This document shows, piece after piece, positions 1 through 16,518 of a stretch of DNA of 64,000 nucleotides. The notes beneath the pieces were generated by a model. It saw only the letters and a list, made by a program, of their open reading frames with translations. It was not told the DNA's origin and made no database searches. The stretch is from Ianthella basta (Eukaryota; Porifera; Demospongiae; Verongiida; Ianthellidae). The translations under genes and the position numbers were made by a program. The stretch is taken from positions 1,324,747-1,388,746 of the forward strand of contig OZ025885.1 in the NCBI GenBank assembly GCA_964019415.1. Reading direction: 5' to 3'. Every line of letters starts with the position of its first letter. The stretch's first letter is position 1.

Positions 1-5333
<5,333 letters not shown>

Positions 5334-6329
5334 ACAATATGAAGTCAACCTTTCATTTTGTAGACTCCACCTATAGCTATTTGCATAAAAATGAGTGTGA
5401 AAATTCTCTTGCCATGTTATTGCAGCAAGTGATTGGGTCAATGCTTGGATGCACCATTTGAAAGTGTACACAGGTGATCATGAGGAGTGTGTAATACAGT
5501 GGAACCAGTCTAAGACAGCCACCTGTGGTACCAGTCCAGCTCTAACTGACCTTTATAGAGAGCTCGAGGTGACTGACAAGCTAATGCTATTAGTTTGTCT
5601 TTTATGGTTACTGGCCTGTATAGGAGATACTGTCCATTTGACTGATTGACTGATTGGAGACATAAACTAGAAAACGTTCATGCTTGGAATGCTATTCATG
5701 CAGTTCCCTTCTTGCATGCTTGCCCCAGCCATGCACTGATGCTTTATCTGCAGCTAGCAAGTGTGCTGTGCGAAAGTACAGTACTTTCCTATGCCATTGC
5801 TATAATATTATAGCTGCGGCATTCAATTCAGTCATATTGTTGGATTGGGGTTTGATTGACTGAATGCAACTGAAGCATCTCATTGCAAAGTATTGTACTG
5901 TGCTTAGCTATAGCTATAGCTATCACGATCTGCAATCAGCTGCAGGTGCTCATCTATATATAGGCGTCTGTGTATGTATGTACGGCCACTGCCATATATA
6001 TCTCTCGTGCTTGCCCCACTGATGAGAATCATCGATCAGCCTAACTTAAATTAAATTAAATTAAAGTTAGCCTTTCCTCCTTCATTAGAAAATGAACGAC
6101 TCAGCTGGACAGGTCATGCGACTGCAAGAGGCAAAACATAATGGTAGAACTGGAATACCATAATAACATTCATGCAGTTGCTCATGACACAGAGGTCACT
6201 AGTGAAATTGTGCAGCACAGTGATACTGATGGAAGGACTGGAGTAAACACTTCAATTCATCAATTAAGGCTCATGTAGCTGAACACTATTAATATGTGTA
6301 AGATGTAAAGCGACAGTGTAATGCATATG
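5334..6329. other. Intergenic region between copies A and B
   Basis: No gene recognised. Collinear with 21837-22830 and 34284-35300. Holds a repeated TAGCTA tract near 5908, TTGATTGACTGA-type repeats and a CACTGATGAGAATCATCGATCAG word conserved in other intergenic spacers. Confidence 0.6.
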
Positions 6330-6460
6330 CAATGTGTTTCTACATTGCATGACAGATACTGTGTGAATGACGTTTAGGTGTTACCATATTCAGACACATA
6401 CGTACACTGGGTCCGCCGCACAGATCATGTGATGGCAAAAGGGGATTATTAGTGTGCACG
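6330..6460 (+). promoter_or_regulatory. Conserved 5' flank of copy B
   Basis: Almost identical to the flanks of C (22830-22978) and E (35300-35419), including GTTACCATATTCAGACAC, CTGGGTCCGCCGCACAG and ATCATGTGATGGCAAAAGGGG just before the start codon. No clear TATA box. Promoter or 5' UTR role is inferred from position and conservation. Confidence 0.5.
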
Positions 6461-9400
6461 ATGAAACGTAAAATGGCTCAGTTGAGACTAGTCGCTGTCT
6501 TGGTACATTTGCTCTGCCACCTCTTCCTGAAGAGATCAAATGCTAGTCCATCCTGGTTCTCTGATGAACCACCGATCGTGGTGAAACCCGTAGCTGGGTC
6601 TCTGGAAGACGCGCTGCGCGGCCTTGATCCTCTTCACAACTGCACGGTCCAGTTGTACCTGCTTTCAGGGGAGCACGTCATCTCCTCCAGTGTGTCGGTG
6701 AGCGCTGCTAGCGTGGTCCTCTCGAGCCACCCAAATAACACCGTTCGTCCAGTGGTGAGGTGTGGAGATAACGTGTCCTATCCAGGCGATTTCGTGAACG
6801 AGACGGAGGAAGTTGGTTTTCTGACTTTCTGGAATGGCGTACGGGACGTCATCATCTCTGGAGTGGACTTTGAGGGCTGTCCTCGCACCGTGCAGTTCAT
6901 CGAGGTGGACACAGTCAACATCAGTGACTGTACATTCAGGTCAGCAAGCTGATCATATGCTGATTGCGGTGACCAACTATACATACATAATTATATGCTT
7001 GCAGTAATTTAATATAGCAAAACGTAATCACTATAATTTAGCAACTCTTAGCTGATTTCCATGTGTTCTATAACACCAATCATCGGGTGTGCATGATCAG
7101 TAGCACTGTTTCTTTAGCATGCATGGCATTCACAACAATGCCATAGCAGTACTCGCATTATGTTCACTTTATTACACACAAATATCAGAAACTCCTCAAG
7201 ACCAAAATCCTGGTTAGCCTGATCAGCTTAGCCTGATGTCATGTGTGTATATATACATACATGGGAGCACCTCCTCAACTAAATAACCGTGAAGTAGTTT
7301 GTGCTACCAGTCTTACAGTCTAATCAATCAGATCGATTGATCAATGGTATAATAATGTTGAGTACAACACAAGCTTGAATCCTCAAAGAAGTATACTGCT
7401 TAGCAGAAAAATTTTACGAGGTTAAACTTTTGTGTTTACTGCAATTTGGCCAAATTTGTGAAAGACCTTTCCACAAAAATCATATTTGCAGATTGCATTG
7501 TAGGCCCATTGTATCTGCACTTAGATGCAAATGAAGTACTTTTTAACAGCCACGTATCATGAACACAGCAAATCCAAAGGCAATTGAAGTACCAACAGGG
7601 TGGCTCTCATTGTCGCACAAACAGCTTGTGCTATTTTACTATTATGATCATTGACACTGGAGTTTCTCATAACAGAGAATGATTAGTACCAAACTGGAAC
7701 TCACAATAACCATACAATGATAGGATTTCGCTTTCATGTATCAATCATGTGCTTTCTATGCATGAGGTCTTGAGATGAGGTCAGTTCTACCCATGCACTT
7801 GACTGTCCAAACAATATTAATGGATCACGTGCAAGCAGCTGTTTCTTGTATAAACGTACACATCGTAACAGGAAACATGTACAAATTTGTACATACAAGT
7901 TACATATGGTACAGCTGCTTCAAATGACACAAAGATTGGACACCTGATAAAGGATTATAGCTTGTTGCAGCAGATGCATACTGTTTTATACATGCTTCCA
8001 TTAATTCCTTCCTCTCTCACTCTCTCAGGAACTTCACTCAGGGCCCTGTGAACATGTACAACTGTAAAGATGTGACCGTCTCATCAAGCACCTTTGAGAA
8101 CAACCATGCACAGTCTGTCTTTACAGACCTCCCAAACAGAGTGTCAGCGGGAGGGATCTCCATCACCATACTTGGCAATAGCAACAGTTCTGCAACACAG
8201 GGAACATTCGACTATACCGTCCAGAATTGCACTTTTTCTAACAACAATGCTACTTCAGCTGTAGCTGCAGCAAGCACTGTTTCCGTTCTGGAAGGCAGTC
8301 ATGTCAATGGACGTGGTGGTGGGGTGGGAGTTTTCATTGTACATCCGTCAGTGGTGAGTATTAATGTTTTATGGTGCAACTTCTCAAAGAACATTGCCGC
8401 AGTTGGTGGAGGATTGCTCATTATCTCTCCTGATCTGGCCACTGAAGAGGACTTCACTATTGCTGGCAATCACTTTGAAGGGAATGAAGCAATTAGCAGT
8501 GGTGGTGCAATTGCTTTAGGGGCTGTCTTCCAGCAGACACATACAAAAGTGCAATTGCTCAAAGATATTTTAACAGAATCTGTGATTTTTAATGGGAACA
8601 GATTTGTAAGGAACATAGCACGTGTGGGAGGAGCACTGTTTCTAGGACCAGGTGAGTGGAGCAGCAAGTACTATACTGCATAGGCACTGCCAGAAAAACC
8701 TGAGGTTTAAACCTTGGCTATGAGTACAACATGTGCATGTGGAAGAGAAACTATGACGTAGTATTAATGAATGCTTGTTAAACATAATGTATAATCATTA
8801 CATTAGATATATTAAGCATTTGCTTTGTGTTAATGTATGAACTGTGCAAGCTATTCTCATGTTCTCCTCACAACCACCCGTACAGGGTTAACTCCTGAGT
8901 CAGTCTCACTCAATGGCACTTATGAAATAAACAGCAACGTGTTTCAGGAGAATGTGGCTTCAGACCATGGGGCTGCTGTCATATTGCCACTGCTGACAGC
9001 ATTCACCCTCAGAACAGAGACAGTCACTGTGTTCAGGAACAAGTAAGAAGAACCAATGTAGCTGTGAACCAAGCTAGCGATTAGATCATTATGTACGTGG
9101 TTGTCAGCCAACTCCATTCAAGTATGCATGCATATGTTCATATAGATTATATATGGTTTACAGCTCTTCTCATTCCTACCCCACAGCACATTTATAGCTA
9201 ACAATTGCCCTGTGGGAGGTATCATAAACACCTACTATTATCCAGTCTACTTTCAGGGTGGCAACACGTTTGTCAACAACATTGGACCATGTGTACAGGT
9301 GAGCCGTGTATTGCTCAGGATACATTAAAGTGCAGTCTTTCGTACGCATTTGTCTGCATGGTTTGATGTCTGTCTGCCCTTCCTTGCACTGGTATTGTTG

Positions 9401-12400
9401 TTCTGCAAAGGCCTCTGAAGCACTCATAGAAGTGTCTGGTGACATTTTGTGGATGAACAATACTGTTCCACTGGATGGTGGTGCTATCCACCTCACATCG
9501 CACTCTCAACTTAGACTGCACCCATCTGCCAACCTGACATTTGTGGGAAACGAAGGGAGGTAGGTACCTTGCAGAATTATACACGAGTATGAACAGTAAA
9601 ATGTGGAATCTTTTTTACCACAGCAGCTGTTCTTTCATTACAGATTCTCCAGCAGACTTAGGTGTATTATCCATGTAACTTCTGTCCTTATCTGTACATT
9701 TTAGCATATTGGTATATGGGGTTTGGAATACATGCTCTTCTTCCTTCAGGTTTGGTTCTGCCATATTTGCATTTCAGCCGCGGCCAATCCCCTTCCTAGC
9801 CAAGGTCCTTCAGAACCCATCATGTTTTCTAATCTACTCTGAGATGGACATTCTCCCTCAAGACCAAAACGTAGGTCACAAGTCCAAATGTTTACATAGA
9901 GGGATGATGATCATATTCATGATCCACTCAGCTCTGATGATATTCATTGCACTCTTGCCCAGGTGTCCCTCTCCTTCATCAACAACACTGCACTAGTAGG
10001 ATCAGCAATGTACCTGCAGAACGTAGAACACTGCTCCTTTACTGGCTCTGAAGAATCCACTTTTCCACTAGCAGAAGCATTCAGATCAGATAGATTTTAC
10101 TATAGGTGAGTCTCTATTTGAGTGTGTATTACAGTGCATGGGTGTTTGAATGTGCTGTATATCTATCTAAACGGAGTGCTACTGTGTTATGACTGTTCAG
10201 TTGGTGAATTCACTAGCACGATACTGTGTACTGAGTTAGAACCCTTTAACCACTTCTACCTCACTTGTGTGCAGTGGCAACGAGAACACTGGCCATCCAC
10301 CTGATGCGAGAGGAAACACTTCCTATGACCTCTCTACACCTGTGGCACAGATTGATATACCCAACAGCACAGTGAGTGGGAATACTGCACACTTAGACTA
10401 TCAATTAAATTCTTACTATAACTACCATCCATTTTCCCTTATGATACATATATTCTGTAGTTATAATAATAATAATTAATAACAATAATAATAATAATTG
10501 ATCTTATTTAATGTGGGGAACCTTTAGCCAGAGGGCTACTCTTCCAGGCACCCACAACACATACATAGTACAAACAACATAGACACACATACAATAAGAT
10601 CAGTTTGTTATTTGTTCAGTGGGGCTGTTTGCTGTCAGGGGGGTGCTGCCACTGAAAACTTCTCTGCCATGGCCTGGGCTTGAGCTTGAACCGAAAACAT
10701 CCCATAATCATGGTTCTTGAATTGTGCTTGAGCTCCGGACCACCAGCACCCCCATTTCCACCCCCAGTTCCTCATACAGAAACCAGGAAACCTCCTTTAT
10801 GCTGAGCAGCTATGGCTGCTTGTCACTGTATCGATCCATCAGCATTTTACAGTACTAATCGTGCTTTCTCATTAATAGTACTATACTTAACTATGTTAAC
10901 TCGGTAAGTGTTTACACAGATTTTTGGTTGTTTTTCAGGTACTTTCTTATGCTGTTGGGGATACGTCAGTTGTAATGCGTGGTCTGGATGAGCTGGGCAA
11001 CCCTACTGCTGGCATCTTCAGTATCACCCAGAGGAAGAAGGTAATGGCATGCTGGTATATCTAGAGCTGTCATGCTCAGGGATGGGGCCAATTGTTAATG
11101 TCTCTGTTATGACTCTGCATTTGTAGAGCTGATACACTGGACAAATAGAATCATTTACAAGTTTAAGTAGCCTACAATCATTGTATATATGTATACCATT
11201 GAAATCATCTTAGTTGTTCTTCCTGCATACTTACTTTTTTCTTGCAGCGACAATTGGTACTCTTTCCAACTGTAAGATTTCTGTTACCAAGTGACCAACG
11301 TTACAAAATGAGGTATATCCCACTCCGCAAACCAACCATCAATGAAAGTCATGAAATTATTGTGCGAGAAGTGAGCTAAGCAACACATTTCCATTCTTAA
11401 GATGAATGCAAACGTATTGGTTGACGAATTGTATTATGCTTGATCTATTACCGGACTTCACTAGCCAAGAGTTGAAGGATAATTGCCAAACGTTTCGGCA
11501 ACCATGCGCTTGTCTTCATCAGTGGTGGTACAAAACAGAAAGTGACTCGCTTTATATAGGCTAAGATGGCGCTAATGTGAGTGACAGCAGTTGAGGTGAC
11601 AGGTGATGAATAAACTTAAGGGACAGGGTGGGCGGAAATCAGGGAAGCATGCAAGGTACAGAGGTGGTGTCTAACAGGAAAATAAGGAGTTGTACACTAG
11701 GGGCAATGTTCCATCATTTCTGTTTAATGTGTTGGGGTGAGACCTAATGTGAATTGACTCTAATGTAAGTCTGTGGTAGTAATGGGGTTGCTGCTCCAGT
11801 ACTCTGACGTTATTCCAGTCCACAGGGTGGTGGTGGCTCCATGCGTGCTCGGCCAGTCTTTACGACAAACTCAGGTCTTCTGCAGGACGTCTTCCACTGC
11901 TATACGGACTACCGAAGGTACACAAACCTGAGGTGCCGTTGCGCCCAATCGTGTCATTCCTGCGGTCCCCCACCTACCAGGTGTCAAAACATCTTGCAGC
12001 AATCCTAGCCCCCCTTGTAGGCAACTCGCCAGCACACGTCCGGAACTTCAAGGCCTTCACTGAGTTCATCAAGCCACAAGTCCTGCCAAGAGATGAACTC
12101 CTTGTCTCCTTTGACGACGTGTCACTGTTCACGAATGTCCCTGTGCATCTCGCCACAGAAGTAGCGCAACGCAGACTCAAGGATGACGTGGGGCTGAAGG
12201 ATCGTACTGGCCTCAGTGTGAGTGAGGTGATGAAACTTTTGGAGTTCTGCTTGGGTGCCACCTACCTCGCCTTCCGTGGAGAGATCTACCAGCAGACTTT
12301 TGGGACGGCAATGGGATCCCTGGTCTCGGTAACCATCGCCAACCTAGTTATGGAAGACGTGGAGGAGAGGGCGTTGGCAACCACAGACATCCCCCTGAGG

Positions 12401-15400
12401 TTTTGGAAACGTTACGTAGATGACACCTGTGCAGCTCTTCCGGCCTCAAGAGTACAGCAATTCCTGGACCACCTCAATGGTGTGGAACCAAGCATCCAGT
12501 TCACAGTCGAGGTGGAGTCAGAAGGCAAGCTTCCATTCTTGGATGTCCTTCTCCAGCGGGATCCGGATGGCTCCATCTCAACGACTGTGCACAGGAAAGC
12601 TTCCCACACAGACCGTTACCTGGACTTTATGTCCCACCATCCACTGGCCCACAAACTTGCGGTGGTCAAGACGCTGCACAGCAGGGCAGGGGCAATCTGC
12701 TCAGATGTCACTGTGAAGGATCAGGAAACCAGACACATCAGACAGGCCCTCATCAACAATGGGTACCCCAAAGGGGTTATTCAATCCCACTCCACACCAA
12801 CCCGCACCAGGCACACGGACGACCAGTTCCAGGGCCCAGTGGTCAGCCTCCCCTATGTACGTGGTCTGTCCGAGGCAGTATGCAGAGTCCTCACTCCACT
12901 AGGAGTGAGGGTCTCATTCCGTCCTAACACCACCCTCAGACAGCTCCTGGTAAAACCCAAAGATCGTGTCCCGACAGAAGAGCTGGCTGGAGTCGTGTAC
13001 CAGATCCCATGTGCAGGTTGCCCAGCCACTTATGTAGGCCAGATAGGCAGATGCCTGAGTAAGCGGATGAAGGAGCAATGGGAGGCAGTGGAGTCAGGGG
13101 ACTGTGCAAACTCAGCACTGGCCGAGCACGCATGGAGCCACCACCACCCTGTGGACTGGAATAACGTCAGAGTACTGGAGCAGCAACCCCATTACTACCA
13201 CAGACTTACATTAGAGTCAATTCACATTAGGTCTCACCCCAACACATTAAACAGAAATGATGGAACATTGCCCCTATAGTGTACAACTCCTTATTTTCCT
13301 GTTAGACACCACCTCTGTACCTTGCATGCTTCCCTGATTTCCGCCCACCCTGTCCCTTAAGTTTATTCATCACCTGTCACCTCAACTGCTGTCACTCACA
13401 TTAGCGCCATCTTAGCCTATATAAAGCGAGTCACTTTCTGTTTTGTACCGCCACTGATGAAGACAACCACATGGTTGCCGAAACGTTTGGCAATTATCCT
13501 TCAACTCTTGGCTAGTGAAGTCCGGTAATAGATCAAGCATGTCTACCCCTAGCCACAAAGGTTTCTTTGAATTGTATTATGTTTCATTGCAGTTCAATGC
13601 AAGGGCCACTGCCAGTATCACTCTAGTACACAAGTCATGCCCAGCTGGATTTGACATTGTGGAGGGGTTTGTTCCAGGGCGATACGTCTGTCGGTGTAGC
13701 TTGCAGGATGCAAACATCCTAAGTTGCAACACAAGCTCAGAGGACATACTGCTTCGAGTGAGAGCTAGTGTATTGTATGCATGTGATAAATGGATTGCTG
13801 GTTATCCTCCAATGTCAATTCATGAGACTTGCCACTATGTCATACCCCCCCTCTCTCATTCCTTGTTTGACTCCACCTCTATCCTCCATGCACTTTCCAG
13901 CCCATTTCACGTACTTCTCCCTCAACCAATGCAGGACTGGTTGTGGGGCACTCCTGTCACCAACTCAGATGGTAACAGAGTCCTTTTCACCACAAGCTGT
14001 TCCCGTGGTTACTGCCGCTGCCAGCCATGGTATACAGACAATAGGAGAGAGTGCAGGTTCACTGTGTCTCAGGACTTGAGACAGAGGGACCAGCAGTGCA
14101 GTTGTAACAGACAAGGTAACAAGAATTCCTATAACTGTATGTAAACTGCACCAACGAGTCTTCTAATTATAGTATCATATTTGATTCTGACCTTCTTGCA
14201 TCTCTATGTGTACATAATTATACTAACTGTGCTCTAAGAATCTTGCTCTCTCTGCAGGCTTGCAATGAATCTCTCCCATTTTCCAACAGGCTTTCTCTGC
14301 GGGAGCTGTGTCAGTGGTACAGGAGTGACTGCTCTACTTAACAAATGCGAGGCTTGTGGCACAACAAATGTGACACTCATTATCCTCCTAGGTAATCAGC
14401 TTGGTAGCCAAAGTCTATTCCCCCTCAATGCAGTGGTGCTCATTATCCATTAGTTTCAAATAAAATTTTCATGCACTTGAGTATGCCTTTTTCCTCCTCT
14501 GCCAGTCCTCATGGATTCGGCCATTTTCCTGGCCATTCTCATCTACTCACTAGTGAAACCAATCCACCTCGCTGCCTGGTGGTACCCCATACTATTTTAC
14601 ATACAAGTGAGAAGGAAGTAACAAGTACTGTGTGATATGTTGGTCTGGTGTGGCACCTATTCTGTTTGCGTCCTTGAAACTGTGGTTTCTACATCTTACG
14701 TTGACTACTACAATAGGTTGTGTCCTACTCCACGGATAACCTACCGGCAACATTTGGTGGCTTCCATGATGCAGTAAGTGCACACAGTGGTGATTGTAGC
14801 ATACAATGTTCTTCTGTATATAGTACATGTGTGTAGATAATTCTTGAGCGAAACATGATATATCAGACTGATGCTCTTATTGGACAAACTAGCCCAGTCT
14901 ATGGTTCATAATTTGAGCGTTGTACCAATCAAAACTCTTCATTTGATTGGGTGCATTCTGTAGACTTGCTCCGTTAACTCTGTGCATACAGAATTTATTT
15001 ATGTTAATCCATCTCATCTAAAGGAGTTCAGAGACGAAGGCGCTAACCAACTTAGGTCACCCCTTGTATTGCCGTAATATACTCTTCCAACTTTGGCAAA
15101 GATTGGTAGAATATTGAAGGAGGAGTTTCTGAGCAACAAAATACAATCTTTTCCCTATTTCTTAGATATGGCAGTGACCATAAAAGTAGCAAGAACTCGA
15201 ACAGAAAGTCTTTAAACCAAATTTCGGCTCAATCATATTACTCTTGCTACGCCTCTTTGTAATCCTACAACATCTCGTGATCATCTGTTCAAAACTGAAG
15301 GAGTAATTAGGTAACAAACAATTGTGCGTTATTTCTATAATAATAAGATTGAATGCCGAATGTAAAACATTTCGATCAAGACAGTTGTGAGTGTTGCCAG

Positions 15401-16429
15401 TAGAAATTGCACCTTAGGGCTAACCAACATTTTGGAAAATGGCCACTTGTGACTATACCCAAACATTGAATGATGTCAAAATCAGCCAAATATGTATGCT
15501 AGGGTGCAACTTTTATTGATGACTCTCACAATTGTGTTTGTCAATTGTGTTTGACACAAATTGGCTATATAAGAGGCATGTGTTCTGTTAGTTGCACATA
15601 CATTATGGACACTTCATTTGGGGGAATATGTAGAAACACCTTTGTGGAATGTTCACTGATTTCCCATCAACTGTGTACAGATGTTCTACCTGGGCAGTCT
15701 CCTTGGCCTCTACTTCCCTTACGACTTCTGTCTGTATCCAAATGCAACTGCTGTGGAGGTCTATGCCATCAAGTACATACCATTCATTGTGGCTCTTGTT
15801 ATCTGTACAATATTTGGAGTGCTGGCAAGGTATACCAACTGTGTACATATTTATGTACAATACAATTTTTGATTGGCATTTAATTTAAGCTACAGTATTT
15901 ATCTCTTTCCCTTCAGGTGTTGCAGTAAAGATCCAAATCGACTGAACTTCAGTGCTGTCTGGCTGATTGCTGTGCTGCTGATAAATCCTGCACTTCATAC
16001 ATCATTTTCCATTTTACGGTGTCCCAGAATACAGAAAGAAGATGGCATATCAACACAAGTATGATATGAAGGCCACATAGTAAAGTAATAATGGAGGGAA
16101 AGTTAGGTATGATATTTGCTCCTGAGGATGCCACCAACTGTTGCTTATCAAGTCTGATTCATCCTGTACACTTGTTTTCCACAGTGTCCTACAGTGTAGA
16201 AGGAGGTAGCAGAGGGATTAATGTTTTAGATGCTACATAAATGGCCAAAAAGAGAATACATTATTGCCCGCATGCTAAATGTGTTGCAAATTGTTTCTGA
16301 TGTTAGTCCATGTTACATTGGCAAATAGCTGTAACTAGTGTTAGACGCAGTACAGTGACTAGTAATTGTCAAAACTTAGAACCATTCTGTTCTGCATCTG
16401 TGAACACATGCACACACACTCACACACGT

Positions 16430-16518
<89 letters not shown>

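Larger units (their letters stand above)
11426..13581 (+). mobile_element. Penelope-like retroelement with inverted 420-bp arms, in intron 10 of copy B
   Basis: A 13-bp direct repeat GAATTGTATTATG flanks the insertion (11426-11438 and 13569-13581); copy D shows the empty site at 29747-29759. The left arm 11438-11857 is the reverse complement of 13117-13538, which contains the end of the coding region and the 3' UTR. Between the arms is a 5'-truncated reverse transcriptase plus GIY-YIG endonuclease frame. Inverted terminal copies are a known configuration for Penelope-like elements. About 30 bases (13539-13568) between the right arm and the target duplication are unmatched. The insertion does not break an exon. 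The arms differ at few positions, suggesting a fairly recent event. Confidence 0.88.

Noticed and set aside
11974-12261. Minus-strand frame within the Penelope-like coding region
   Set aside because: Shadow of the plus-strand RT/endonuclease frame, which carries the recognisable motifs.
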